Source: Chitinophaga pinensis
GTDB lineage: Bacteria; Bacteroidota; Bacteroidia; NS11-12g; UBA955
Assembly (NCBI GenBank): GCA_945877575.1
Contig: CAMDUE010000005.1
Coordinates: 62,001-126,000, forward strand
Direction of reading: 5' to 3'
DNA: 64,000 nucleotides
The position numbers were made by a program, and so were the translations under genes. This document shows, in pieces, positions 20,882-29,937 of the stretch. Positions within the stretch are counted from its first letter, which is position 1, and every line of letters begins with the position of its first letter. The notes beneath the pieces are model-generated. The model was not told the DNA's origin, made no database searches, and worked only from the letters and a program-made list of their open reading frames with translations.

Positions 20882-21502
20882 ATGGCAAGACATATTGCTA
20901 TTGCAGGAAATATCGGAGCAGGGAAGACAACCCTTACAAATCTTTTAGCCAAACATTACGATTGGGAAGTTCATCTTGAAGATATGGATGACAATCCTTA
21001 TATATCTGATTTTTACGAAGATATGCAGCGCTGGAGTTTTAATCTTCAGGTGTATTTCTTAAATACCCGCTGGCAGAGAATTCAAGAAATTAGGAACGGC
21101 AAGAAAACCGTAATTCAAGATAGAACCATCTACGAAGATGCCAATATTTTTGCCCCGAATCTGCATTCGATGGGGTTGATGAGTACCCGCGATTTTGAAA
21201 ATTACAGCCGTTTGTATGAGAATATCAAAGAGCAAATTCAAGCCCCTGATTTATTGATTTACCTCAGAGCTGGAATTCCTAAATTGGTAGATCAAATTCA
21301 AATGAGAGGCCGTGATTACGAAGATGCCATTCGTTTGGATTATTTGAAACGACTCAATGAGAGATACGAAGCTTGGATTTCTGATTACAAATTGGGCCCT
21401 TTGTTGATTTTCAATGTCGATGACATGAATTTCCAAGACAATCCCGAAGATTTGGCCAAAATCATCAACCAAGTGGAAAGTACAATCAATGGATTGTTCT
21501 AA
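20882..21502 (+). CDS. Deoxynucleoside kinase (dNK family)
   Basis: The 206-residue protein phosphorylates deoxynucleosides for salvage. The P-loop GNIGAGKTT lies at residues 9-17, and the family motif with catalytic carboxylate and Arg is seen in QDRTIYEDANIF. The LID-type stretch IQMRGRDYEDAIRLDYLKRL is also visible. Length and motifs match deoxyadenosine/deoxyguanosine kinases of Bacteroidota; exact base specificity is not determined. It begins a plus-strand run with the BatA-like gene 5 nt downstream. Confidence 0.9.
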   Translation: MARHIAIAGNIGAGKTTLTNLLAKHYDWEVHLEDMDDNPYISDFYEDMQRWSFNLQVYFLNTRWQRIQEIRNGKKTVIQDRTIYEDANIFAPNLHSMGLMSTRDFENYSRLYENIKEQIQAPDLLIYLRAGIPKLVDQIQMRGRDYEDAIRLDYLKRLNERYEAWISDYKLGPLLIFNVDDMNFQDNPEDLAKIINQVESTINGLF

Positions 21503-21507
21503 TGTAA

Positions 21508-23484
21508 ATGGCATTTAAACATCCTGAATTTCTCTGGGGATTTTTACTGCTGCTGATCCCAATTGCGGTTCATCTTTTGCAGTTTAGAAAGAGAAAGAAA
21601 ATTCTCTTTCCCGGGGTTTCTCGATTGTTTAATGCGTTACAAGTAAGTCAAAAACAACGCAATATTCGCTTTTGGTTGTTGTTGACTTTAAGGTCGTTGT
21701 TCATCTCGATACTGGTGCTGGCCTTTGCGCAGCCCTATATCCCCCAAAATTCAAAAACTCAAAGTACTCGGTGGATTGTCATTTATGATCAGTCACCCAG
21801 TATGTTTTTGACCAATAAAACAGGTGAAAGTGCGAATCAACAAGCCCAAAATGTTTTGCAAGAATGGTTAAAATCAGGGCACAATCAGGAGAGTTTTGCC
21901 TTGGTAACGGGCATAGGTTCGGAAGGGTGGATAGATGCTAATCAACTTAGGGAGTTACTGGGTGGAATTGAAGAGAATGCAAGACCTAGAACTATTAAAG
22001 AATTGTTGGGAAAGGCTCAAGCGTGGTATTCTAGGGCAAAAGAGGATGGTTTTTCACCACAAATATTGGTGGTGAGTGATTTTCAAGCTGATTTTTTACA
22101 AGCTCAGGTTTCCAGTGAACTGCTAAGTTCATGTAGCTTTTTGGAAGTGGGTAGGCAGAATCTAGAAGAGGAGGAGTTTAATCTTTCTTTAGATTCAGTT
22201 TACTTAAATAAGGATAGAACAGGTTTAAAGGCTCAGGTTTCTTTGAATAGCCCGCAAGCAATTCAGGTGCTAACAAACGTGAGTTTATGGGCAAATGGTG
22301 TAATTAAAGGGCAAAAAAGCATTCAATTCAGTGAAAATGACTTTCAATCTGAATCAGCTGGTGCAATCAAAGAAGTTGAATTCAATTTGAATGGATTGAA
22401 ATTAGATTCATTCAGGGTTTCTTTGAACGGGGACCAGTTTTTGGCAGATAATCAATTGTATGGAGTTTTTTCTCCCAATAGACGACAAAGAATTTATGTT
22501 GACCCACAATTTGAAGGGTTTAAGGATTTTGAACAGGTGATTTCTGTTCAACCGGAACGATTTGAATGGGTGAAAAATGAACAGGAATCAGATTGGATCA
22601 TTGTGCAGCTAGGCATCAATGATGTGAAAAAATATCAAGGCAATTCAAGCAGAATGGTCTTTCTGAGGGGTGGAAATATCCCTAAAAATGCCCCGCAAAA
22701 TTACTCAAGGCTTGAACTAGGTTTTTTGGAAACACCCCTTTTTGAAGGATTTTTAAAAACGCAATTGGATGATAAGACTCCTCTTCCTGAAATTCTAGTA
22801 AATGATCAATGGAGCAAAGCGCTTTCTAAGGATTTTGATGCATTGATTCAAACTGAAACGAAGGAATCTGTACTTTTTAAGAATGACCAATCAGATAGGA
22901 TGGATTTTATTTGGGCGGCTTCATGGAATGAAGGTTTGGCAAAGGTGCGAAACTCAGTGTGGTTTTTACCGCTGTTTTCGCAGTTGATTTATGGAAGTTC
23001 ACCCAGCGGGGGACAGCTGTATGTGTCCGAAAATGGAATTTTCGATTTAGATTCAAAATTAAATGTATCCATCGATAAGACTTTGAACGTATCGGCTGCA
23101 GGGGATACCTCAAATGCATGGGTGGCAAACATTCAAAATGGAGAACATGGTTTGGGGATTCAAATGGGCGATGAGATTCAACGTTCTGGGTTTTATAAAT
23201 TGACAGGAGCCGGAGTTGAACAGGATTTTGCAGTGAATTTGCAGAATCAAGAGTTTAAGAACAACTCGAATGGGGGTGCTGCTGTAAATTTGAACTATTG
23301 GAGTGATCAAGGTGTGAGAATGATTCAATCAGAATTGGATTTGTTTAAAAATCAATCTAAAGAAGAACTTTTTAGCTGGACCCAATGGCTCTTATATTCG
23401 GCATTGGCTTTAATCTTGGTTGAGTCTTTTATGCTGTATAATATGTTCCGAACAAAAATTGTAAATTCGCAGAAACAAGCATGA
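21508..23484 (+). CDS. BatA-domain membrane protein, aerotolerance-operon type
   Basis: The 658-residue protein has the N-terminal double-membrane-anchor domain of BatA proteins (FKHPEFLWGFLLLLIPIAVH, then RFWLLLTLRSLFISILVLAF) followed by a von Willebrand-like stretch with IVIYDQSPSM. A long extracytoplasmic beta-rich middle and a C-terminal membrane helix (WLLYSALALILVESFML) complete it. It is longer than classical BatA/BatB and is not in a full bat operon. Its stop overlaps the next ATG by 4 nt. The biochemical role of this family is unknown. Confidence 0.8.
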   Translation: MAFKHPEFLWGFLLLLIPIAVHLLQFRKRKKILFPGVSRLFNALQVSQKQRNIRFWLLLTLRSLFISILVLAFAQPYIPQNSKTQSTRWIVIYDQSPSMFLTNKTGESANQQAQNVLQEWLKSGHNQESFALVTGIGSEGWIDANQLRELLGGIEENARPRTIKELLGKAQAWYSRAKEDGFSPQILVVSDFQADFLQAQVSSELLSSCSFLEVGRQNLEEEEFNLSLDSVYLNKDRTGLKAQVSLNSPQAIQVLTNVSLWANGVIKGQKSIQFSENDFQSESAGAIKEVEFNLNGLKLDSFRVSLNGDQFLADNQLYGVFSPNRRQRIYVDPQFEGFKDFEQVISVQPERFEWVKNEQESDWIIVQLGINDVKKYQGNSSRMVFLRGGNIPKNAPQNYSRLELGFLETPLFEGFLKTQLDDKTPLPEILVNDQWSKALSKDFDALIQTETKESVLFKNDQSDRMDFIWAASWNEGLAKVRNSVWFLPLFSQLIYGSSPSGGQLYVSENGIFDLDSKLNVSIDKTLNVSAAGDTSNAWVANIQNGEHGLGIQMGDEIQRSGFYKLTGAGVEQDFAVNLQNQEFKNNSNGGAAVNLNYWSDQGVRMIQSELDLFKNQSKEELFSWTQWLLYSALALILVESFMLYNMFRTKIVNSQKQA

Positions 23485-24731
23485 ATTCCTCGGTGCTCAT
23501 TCAAAGTGCTCTCTTGCACGATTTTAATCACCCTTTGAACGGTCAGAGAGTGAATATTTTGGTTGAAAATGGAGTGATTGCTCAGATTTCAACGTCCCCA
23601 ATCAGTGCATCTGAAGGAACAAGAATCATCGGTGGTGGTGATCTTTCTGTTTCCTTGGGATGGTTTGATGCCTACTCGTTTTTGCCAGATCCAGGTGAGC
23701 CCTGGAAGGAGTCTGTAGAAACGTTCTGTCAAGCTGCTTCGGCGGGTGGATTTACAGAGGTGGCGGCATTGTGCGGATCAGATCCTCTTCCGGAGAAATC
23801 AGCATCAATTGAGTCTTTGTTGCAAAAATCGCAAAGTCAAGCAGTCAAATTGTACCCTTTGGGATTGGCATCAGAACATGGAGAAGGCAAAGAGATGGCC
23901 GAAGTTTTTGAACTGTCTCAAGCCGGAAGCATTGGGGTAACCGATGGCATGGTTGGTGGTGCTACATTGAGTTTGAGAAGCCGATTGATGCAATACTGCC
24001 AATCACTGAGTATTCCATATTTGCACATGGCTTACAACCCTAAATTGGTAACCAATGCAGAGGTTCACGAAGGTGAAATTAGCGTAAATTTAGGTTTGAA
24101 AGGAATTCCTACGGCAAGTGAAACAGTAGAAGTTTTAGCGAGCATTGAAATAGCTAAATGGTTGGATGTACCCGTGGTAATTTTGGGAGTGAGTTCCAAA
24201 GAATCGGTGGAGATCATCAGAAATGCCAAAGCTGCAGGAGTTAGAATTTCGGCGGTAGTTCCGGCACTCAATTTATATGGTACAGACCATTTGGTTGGAG
24301 ATTTTGATTCCAACTATAAGGTACTTCCGCCGTTGAGAACGGAGGAAGATAAAAAAGCCTTGATTCAAGGCCTTGTTGAGGGTGTTATTGATGGTATTTG
24401 TGCCAATCACACCCCAGAAGATGTAGAAAACAAGAAGCTGGAGTTCAATTATGCACGCTTTGGAGCTGCTACTTTTGATGCCATGGCGCATGTGTTGTTG
24501 AGCGGTAAATCTCAAGAAGAAATGGCAGCTATTGTTGGTGCACTTACCTACGGAAACAGAAAAATTTACCATTTAGATACGCCCAAAATGGAAGTGGGTG
24601 CAAAAGCCAATTTGACGGTGTTTGAAAAGGGGAATTTTGAATTGAATCAACCAAAAAGTAAGGCTTACAACGTGATACTCAAAGGGGAATCTTTGCAATT
24701 TAGGATTGCTGATGTCCTTTTAAATAAATAA
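23481..24731 (+). CDS. Dihydroorotase-like protein lacking metal ligands (pseudo-enzyme)
   Basis: The 416-residue protein has the dihydroorotase/amidohydrolase fold, including the N- and C-terminal small beta domain (VEVGAKANLTVF-like end) and the conserved YKVLPPLR at residues 279-286. The metal-binding DxHxH motif is replaced by DAYSF (residues 63-67). The catalytic Asp of the usual DHAP motif is Asn309 (ANHTPE). These losses make catalysis unlikely. It may be a non-catalytic homologue like the PyrC' partner of aspartate transcarbamoylase, or have another role. It is coupled to BatA-like (4-nt overlap) and DUF4199 (TAATG). Confidence 0.82.
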   Translation: MNSSVLIQSALLHDFNHPLNGQRVNILVENGVIAQISTSPISASEGTRIIGGGDLSVSLGWFDAYSFLPDPGEPWKESVETFCQAASAGGFTEVAALCGSDPLPEKSASIESLLQKSQSQAVKLYPLGLASEHGEGKEMAEVFELSQAGSIGVTDGMVGGATLSLRSRLMQYCQSLSIPYLHMAYNPKLVTNAEVHEGEISVNLGLKGIPTASETVEVLASIEIAKWLDVPVVILGVSSKESVEIIRNAKAAGVRISAVVPALNLYGTDHLVGDFDSNYKVLPPLRTEEDKKALIQGLVEGVIDGICANHTPEDVENKKLEFNYARFGAATFDAMAHVLLSGKSQEEMAAIVGALTYGNRKIYHLDTPKMEVGAKANLTVFEKGNFELNQPKSKAYNVILKGESLQFRIADVLLNK

Positions 24732-25291
24732 TGGGAATGGATAAAATTAAGAATTTCTTCAATAAACCTCGATACTTTCACGGATTGCTATCGGGACTTA
24801 TCATCTTAGCTTCGAAGTTTGTGTTTTACACTGCGCAGCACTGGGAATATGCTTTCAATCCGTCGTTTCCGTTTTTTACGTTTCTTTTGATGTTGGGTGG
24901 AATCATCATGGCTTCAATTGCTGAGCGACAAATGCGTGAAACATACCATTACAAACATGCACTTGCAACCGCGATGGGAGTGATTTTTGTAGCGGTTTTT
25001 GTGTCTGCATTAGCCGATCAGATTTTGTATTTACTTATAGATGGGTCATTGGCTGATCAAACCAAGGCCATCCAAATGGAGGTTTATATTGAAACATTGA
25101 AGACCAATCAGTTTATCAGTGAATCAACCAAAGATACTATGGTAGAAGAACTTCGGAAGTCGGTGCCTGAATCTTGGTTGACGTTCTTCAGCAATGTTTT
25201 TAGCAAGACGTTTGTGAACGGATTTTTAGCGCTGATCATCGCGCTTTTTACTCGTGTTAGACAGCCCAAGAATCAGTGGCTCAATGAATAA
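24731..25291 (+). CDS. DUF4199 membrane protein
   Basis: The 186-residue protein has about four hydrophobic helices (GLLSGLIILASKFVFY, FPFFTFLLMLGGIIMASIA, ATAMGVIFVAVFVSALADQI and a C-terminal helix), matching the DUF4199 family of Bacteroidota, whose function is unknown. The start ATG overlaps the preceding stop (TAATG). The last 8 nt overlap the methyltransferase start. Its fixed place after the dihydroorotase homologue suggests a shared envelope-related role; this is inference. Confidence 0.8.
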   Translation: MGMDKIKNFFNKPRYFHGLLSGLIILASKFVFYTAQHWEYAFNPSFPFFTFLLMLGGIIMASIAERQMRETYHYKHALATAMGVIFVAVFVSALADQILYLLIDGSLADQTKAIQMEVYIETLKTNQFISESTKDTMVEELRKSVPESWLTFFSNVFSKTFVNGFLALIIALFTRVRQPKNQWLNE

Positions 25292-26099
25292 TGAAAAGTT
25301 CATCAGCAGCAGCCAAAATACCTGGTTTAAGTGGCTTCGATCGCTGATTGAAAAAAACAGAAATAGAAAAAAAGAAGGAATCATCATCGTAGAGGGACTC
25401 AAAGAGATTGAGTTGGCCTTGGCTTCTTCCTTTCAGTTAACGGAATGGGTGTATTGCCCTGATTTTATATCCCCCGAAAAACTCATTGACACCTTCGGCG
25501 AAAAAGCGTTTGAATCGGTGCCCATCAATCAGGTGACTGAGCCTCTTTGGAAGTCGTTGACCGTGCGGGAAGATGTTGAAAATGCGATGGCGCTGTTCAG
25601 ATTTCCGGAGAATAAAGTGCCTTTTGATTTGAATCAGTTGAAATCAGACGGACTTTATCTGGTGGTTGAGGGAGTTGAAAAACCCGGTAATTTGGGTGCT
25701 GTTTTGAGAACGGCCGAAGCCGTGAACCTAGATGGAGTGCTGATTTGTGATTCCCGAATCGATGCCTTTCATCCTGTGGTAATTCGCAATTCTTTGGGAT
25801 GTTCTTTTCGGGTGCCGGTGACGCAATGCACATCGATAGAAGCGAAAGAGGCGCTGAAAAACAAGCAGATCCAAATTTTTACCACATTCATGGATGGTTC
25901 AATTTCGGCCTATCACGCTGATTTCACCCAAGGAACGGCTCTCGTAGTGGGAACCGAGCACGAAGGGGTTTCTGACCAATGGAGGGGCGTTGGACAGAAC
26001 ATTAATTTGCCCATGTTGGGAGTGATTGACAGCCTCAACGTGTCAGTGGCAGCGGCGGTTTTGATGTACGAAGCCATCAGACAACGACAGTTTCGTTGA
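25284..26099 (+). CDS. TrmH/SpoU-family RNA 2'-O-methyltransferase
   Basis: The 271-residue protein has an N-terminal substrate-binding domain (RNRKKEGIIIVEGLKEIELA) and a C-terminal SPOUT domain. SPOUT motifs are visible: VEGVEKPGNLGAVLRTAEAV (motif 1), ALVVGTEHEGVS (motif 2) and NLPMLGVIDSLNVSVAAAV (motif 3). It methylates ribose 2'-OH in rRNA or tRNA; the target nucleotide is unknown. I start it at ATG 25284, because a GTG at 25254 would only add residues that read over the DUF4199 gene. Confidence 0.9.
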   Translation: MNNEKFISSSQNTWFKWLRSLIEKNRNRKKEGIIIVEGLKEIELALASSFQLTEWVYCPDFISPEKLIDTFGEKAFESVPINQVTEPLWKSLTVREDVENAMALFRFPENKVPFDLNQLKSDGLYLVVEGVEKPGNLGAVLRTAEAVNLDGVLICDSRIDAFHPVVIRNSLGCSFRVPVTQCTSIEAKEALKNKQIQIFTTFMDGSISAYHADFTQGTALVVGTEHEGVSDQWRGVGQNINLPMLGVIDSLNVSVAAAVLMYEAIRQRQFR

Positions 26100-26106
26100 C
26101 ATCGCT

Positions 26107-26114
26107 TACCTTTG
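26107..26114 (+). promoter_or_regulatory. -7 promoter box TACCTTTG, leaderless spacing
   Basis: TACCTTTG is an exact TAnnTTTG match and ends 4 nt before the ATG at 26119. This suggests that transcription starts at the initiation codon. It gives the saccharopine dehydrogenase gene its own promoter inside the plus-strand run. Confidence 0.6.
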
Positions 26115-26118
26115 ATTT

Positions 26119-27447
26119 ATGAGAGTTTCGGTTTTAGGTGCAGGAAGAAGCGCTGGATACTTGATTGAATATTTAACCACGTTGGTGGGTGTGAAAATAT
26201 CGTCACTCAGTGTTTTTGATTTGTCTTTTGATTTGCTTTGGACGGATTTTCCGAAGTCTGACAAGGTCAATTACTCTGTGGTGAATTTGGGTGACTCTCA
26301 GAATTTAGAAAAAATAGTTTCAGATTCCCAATTGGTGGTGAGCATGATGCCACCCGCTTTTCATGTGCAGGTTGCACAGTTGTGCCTGGAATTTAACGCA
26401 CATTTATTCACTGCTTCGTATGTGTCAGATGCCATGAAAGAATTGCATGGGCAAGCTCAAGCGAAGAAGCTCGTTTTTATGAATGAATTGGGCTTGGATC
26501 CGGGAATCGATCATTTATCTGCTTCAAAGTTCATTCAAGATTTGAAAAATAAAGGAGCAAAGATTACATCCTTTAAAAGTTATTGCGGTGGATTGATTTA
26601 TAAGGATTCCGAGGGACACAATCCCTGGAAATACAAAATAACTTGGAATCCCATGAACGTGGTAAAAGCCGGACAAGGAGGCATTTCAAGATGGCGAGAA
26701 GATGGGCTAGAAAAACAGGTGCTACCCGAACAATTATTCAAGCAAGCTCAATCATTTACCACCCAAATCGGCGAAGAATTTGACGCCTACCCCAACAGGG
26801 ATTCTCTGAGTTATGAGTCGGTATATCATCTCGAGGAAACAAAGACTTTGATTCGGGGAACGTTGCGCCGACGCGGATATTGCGAGGCTTGGCAGTGGTT
26901 GGTTGATGCTAAGGCTACCCAAAGTTTGAGTTTTGATCAGTTGGGATGTTTGCCCTTGGAAGGTGAACATTTTGGTCAATGGCTTCATCGACTGGCGGTT
27001 CAAGAACAGCGCTCTTTAGATCTATTTGAATCAGATTCCATCAGAATAAAAATAGATTTTTTGGAACTCGACCGTTTTGAAATTTTGGTTACCGATGCAA
27101 CCCCTGCTGATGTATTGCTCAGGGTGATTTCCGATAAGTGGAAGTTGAGTCCTGGCGATAAAGATGAAGTGGTTATGGTGCATCTGACTGAATATGAATG
27201 GGATGGTAAATCTTGGCAACTGGAAAGTGTATTGAAAGTAACGGGCGAGGGGAGTGGTAGGTCAGCGATGGCGAAAACGGTGGGTTTGCCGTTGGCTTTG
27301 GGTGTTGAGTTGTTGATAAATAATGAGATAGGTGAATTTGGGGTGCTGATTCCCGTGTTTAAGCCTTGGGGCGATGTGCTCTTGGATAGGTTGAATGATC
27401 ACGGTTTGGAGTTTGTTCATCGAAATTTTCCACAATCAAACCAATAA
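26119..27447 (+). CDS. Saccharopine dehydrogenase-family oxidoreductase
   Basis: The 442-residue protein has an N-terminal Rossmann fold with GAGRSAGYLIEYL (about residues 7-19) and the saccharopine dehydrogenase C-terminal domain (NELGLDPGIDHLSA at about 127-140, KSYCGGL, then WNPMNVVKAGQGG). In lysine degradation this type converts saccharopine to glutamate and aminoadipate semialdehyde. No lysine-ketoglutarate reductase is adjacent, so the pathway role is family-based. The promoter box 4 nt upstream suggests a leaderless mRNA. Confidence 0.88.
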   Translation: MRVSVLGAGRSAGYLIEYLTTLVGVKISSLSVFDLSFDLLWTDFPKSDKVNYSVVNLGDSQNLEKIVSDSQLVVSMMPPAFHVQVAQLCLEFNAHLFTASYVSDAMKELHGQAQAKKLVFMNELGLDPGIDHLSASKFIQDLKNKGAKITSFKSYCGGLIYKDSEGHNPWKYKITWNPMNVVKAGQGGISRWREDGLEKQVLPEQLFKQAQSFTTQIGEEFDAYPNRDSLSYESVYHLEETKTLIRGTLRRRGYCEAWQWLVDAKATQSLSFDQLGCLPLEGEHFGQWLHRLAVQEQRSLDLFESDSIRIKIDFLELDRFEILVTDATPADVLLRVISDKWKLSPGDKDEVVMVHLTEYEWDGKSWQLESVLKVTGEGSGRSAMAKTVGLPLALGVELLINNEIGEFGVLIPVFKPWGDVLLDRLNDHGLEFVHRNFPQSNQ

Positions 27448-27472
27448 TGGGTTCTCCCCCAAGCATTATGCT

Positions 27473-27480
27473 TAATTTTG
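27473..27480 (+). promoter_or_regulatory. -7 promoter box TAATTTTG before WD40 gene
   Basis: TAATTTTG matches TAnnTTTG exactly and ends 7 nt before ATG 27488, leaving a leader of only a few nucleotides. No clear -33 element is visible. Confidence 0.5.
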
Positions 27481-27487
27481 AAGGGGG

Positions 27488-28618
27488 ATGAAAAACTTAC
27501 TTACACTTGCATTTGGTTTTTGGTCTATGGCTACTGTCTGGGCACAAGATACCATCAATTTTCAGCGCTACTTAGACGGTCATACAGCGGCAGTTGAGGT
27601 AGTTGAAATATCGAACAGCGGACTCATGCTTGCCAGCGGTGGGTTTGATAACAACGTTCGTTTATATTCAAGAAAAGACAGTGCTTCTCCTTTTGAGTTT
27701 GAACGCTTGTTTACAGGTCATCACGGCGGTATAACGTCTATCGCTATTTCAAACAACGGCCAATATTTAGTCAGTGCATCTAAAGATTACACGTTTAGGG
27801 TTTACGAAATCAAGAGCGGCTCCTTGAAGTTTACTTCTCGCGACCATGCCCAGCCCGTAACCCAAGTGCAATTTGATCCACAAGATAGTTTCATTCTTAC
27901 ATCGAGCACCGATAAATCCATCAAGATTTTCAAAATCACCGATGTGCTCAAGGCAAAATCCGCCCCCATTACCGTGAATCACAGCGAAGCCATAAACGGC
28001 TTTGTTCTTTCACCCCGAAAAGGGCATTTCATCTTGGCTACAAACAACACCCAAGTGGTTGAATTGAGCGCTAAAGGCAAGGTGAATTCGATTTTCTTGG
28101 GACATTCGGGCCGAGTGAATTGCATTGATGTTTCCCACAACCGCAAGTTCATTGCCACAGGAAGCGACGATAAAACTATCCGTATTTTTAACATTGCAAC
28201 CAAACAAACGTTGTTTACTTTGGAAGGACACGGTTGGAAGGTGACTTCGGTTGAGTTTTCTGCAGATGATCGCTATTTATTGAGCACTTGCAACAACGGC
28301 GAAGTGAAGGTTTGGAACGTTCAAACCGGATTGGAAGTATCTAACATTCCGCCGATGGGCAGCAATGCAAGACAGGCGCAATGGTTACCAGATATGACGG
28401 CATTGGCTGTGGCCTCTCATCAGAAAGGCCCATTCTATGGAGTGGCGTTGTATAAAACCCCTTACACCGTTTTCGTAAAGAAGCCGGCTACCGCGAAAGG
28501 CGCTAAGCCAGGAGCAGCAAAGCCAGGAACGGCAGCAGCAAAACCAGGAACTGCAAAACCAGCAGCAACTAAGCCAGCGGCAGCAGCGGCAGCTAAGCCA
28601 GCGGCGTCTAAAAAGTAA
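27488..28618 (+). CDS. Secreted WD40-repeat protein with Ala/Pro/Lys tail
   Basis: The 376-residue protein has a signal peptide (residues 1-20, ending VWAQ) and a beta-propeller of about seven WD40-like repeats, with recurring blades such as LDGHTAAVEVVEIS, FTGHHGGITSIAIS, FLGHSGRVNCIDVS and LEGHGWKVTSVEFS. The last 50 or so residues are a low-complexity tail of Lys-Pro-Ala/Gly/Thr units. WD40 propellers are binding scaffolds, so this is probably a periplasmic interaction platform; partners are unknown. The tail is repetitive in DNA and may vary between strains. Confidence 0.85.
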   Translation: MKNLLTLAFGFWSMATVWAQDTINFQRYLDGHTAAVEVVEISNSGLMLASGGFDNNVRLYSRKDSASPFEFERLFTGHHGGITSIAISNNGQYLVSASKDYTFRVYEIKSGSLKFTSRDHAQPVTQVQFDPQDSFILTSSTDKSIKIFKITDVLKAKSAPITVNHSEAINGFVLSPRKGHFILATNNTQVVELSAKGKVNSIFLGHSGRVNCIDVSHNRKFIATGSDDKTIRIFNIATKQTLFTLEGHGWKVTSVEFSADDRYLLSTCNNGEVKVWNVQTGLEVSNIPPMGSNARQAQWLPDMTALAVASHQKGPFYGVALYKTPYTVFVKKPATAKGAKPGAAKPGTAAAKPGTAKPAATKPAAAAAAKPAASKK

Positions 28619-28629
28619 AGACTAATTTT

Positions 28630-29046
28630 ATGAGTGAAGCATTGAATAGCAATAAGGCTCCAGAGCCAGTAGGGTTGTACCCACATGCACGTAGAGTGGG
28701 CAATTTGTTGTTTTTGAGCGGTGTGGGTCCAAGAGAAAAAGGAACCAAGAAAATACCGGGAGTTGAACTCAACGATGCCGGTGAAATTGAAAGTTACGAC
28801 ATTGAAACCCAATGCAGATCGGTGTTCCAAAATGTGAGATGGATCCTGGAAGATGCCGGGTCATCTTGGGACAAAATAGTTGATGTGACCGTTTTTCTCA
28901 CCAATATGAAAGACGACTTCAAGACCTACAACCAATTGTGGGCTGAGTATTTTGGTGAAAATCCACCTTGCAGAACCACCCTCGAAATCAACTGCCTTCC
29001 TACACCCATAGCCATTGAGCTAAAGGTGATTGCCACCATCGATTAA
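28630..29046 (+). CDS. RidA/YjgF family deaminase
   Basis: The 138-residue protein has the RidA fold with the features LFLSGVGPREKGTKKIPGVE, VDVTVFLTNMKDDF and, near the end, PPCRTTLEINCLP. The Arg of CRTTLE is the conserved residue that binds the substrate carboxylate in active RidA proteins. Members hydrolyse reactive enamine/imine intermediates; some near relatives act as 2-aminomuconate deaminases, which I cannot confirm. It lies 11 nt after the WD40 gene and 5 nt before xerC. Confidence 0.88.
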   Translation: MSEALNSNKAPEPVGLYPHARRVGNLLFLSGVGPREKGTKKIPGVELNDAGEIESYDIETQCRSVFQNVRWILEDAGSSWDKIVDVTVFLTNMKDDFKTYNQLWAEYFGENPPCRTTLEINCLPTPIAIELKVIATID

Positions 29047-29051
29047 CCTAC

Positions 29052-29927
29052 ATGCCCAATTTTGAGGAGCATATTTCGGCGTTTTTGGATTATTTGGCCA
29101 AGAACAAACGAATGAGTCCTCATACGGTGAAAGCCTATCAAATTGATTTAGATCAGTTCAATGCTTATTTGATTTCCCTGGGAAATCCGAGTTTAGCGCA
29201 GTTGAAATCGCTGCACATCCGCAGTTGGATGGCCGACTTAATGTCCAATGAAATCAAAGCTCGATCCATCAACCGAAAGCTGTCTTCGCTGCGCGCTTAT
29301 TTCAAATATCTGAGGGAGCGAGGTCAACTCGATCAAAATCCCATGGCCAAAGTGGTAGCGCCGAAGATGCCTAAGCATTTGGTAAAAGACATTCCTGCTC
29401 GAGATCTTCACGAAATGTTTGAGCGATTCCCATGGAACGAAGTGGAAAATGGTGCGCGCGATCAATTGCTTTTGCTCCTGCTTTACACCACAGGCATGCG
29501 TTTGTCGGAGCTCATTGGTTTGAAGTGGACCGACGTTGATTTTGCCCGAAACTCGCTTCGTGTATTGGGTAAACGCAACAAAGTGAGAATTTTGCCTCTG
29601 CACCCGGAGTTGTCTGATCTATTGAAGGTGTATCAGTCGGTTTCTGGGGGACGTTTAAGCGTGTTCGAACGCGACAACGGAGAGCCTTTATACCCGGTGT
29701 TGGTTTACCGATTGGTGAACCATTACTTGCGCCTATTTTCGCACGCTTCAAAGACCAGTCCGCATGTTTTGAGGCATTCATTTGCCACACACATGCTCAA
29801 CAACGGTGCGAATCTCATGGCCATCAAAGATCTTTTGGGCCACGCGAATCTGGCCGCCACGCAGGTGTACACCAAGAATTCTTTTGAAAAGCTCAAAAAG
29901 ATTCACAATCTACACCCGAGGAAGTAG
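29052..29927 (+). CDS. xerC: Tyrosine recombinase XerC/D-type
   Basis: The 291-residue protein has the SAM-like N-terminal DNA-binding domain and the catalytic domain with all six active-site residues: Arg150 (TTGMRLSEL), Lys174, His238 and Arg241 (SPHVLRHSF), His264 (LLGHANL) and the nucleophile Tyr273 (QVYTK). Size and lack of extra domains match the chromosome-dimer-resolving XerC/D enzymes. No integrase-like attachment site or mobile element adjoins it. C versus D assignment is uncertain. Confidence 0.88.
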   Translation: MPNFEEHISAFLDYLAKNKRMSPHTVKAYQIDLDQFNAYLISLGNPSLAQLKSLHIRSWMADLMSNEIKARSINRKLSSLRAYFKYLRERGQLDQNPMAKVVAPKMPKHLVKDIPARDLHEMFERFPWNEVENGARDQLLLLLLYTTGMRLSELIGLKWTDVDFARNSLRVLGKRNKVRILPLHPELSDLLKVYQSVSGGRLSVFERDNGEPLYPVLVYRLVNHYLRLFSHASKTSPHVLRHSFATHMLNNGANLMAIKDLLGHANLAATQVYTKNSFEKLKKIHNLHPRK

Positions 29928-29937
29928 CCGTTTTGTT

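Noticed and set aside
28490-28618. Ala/Pro/Lys-coding repeats of the WD40 tail as a fourth heptamer array
   Set aside because: The period follows codons of a low-complexity tail and does not keep a 7-bp register or the CC-initial words.
29052-29927. Integrase of a mobile element
   Set aside because: The recombinase has housekeeping XerC/D size and lies in a run of cellular genes; no attachment site or cargo boundary is visible.
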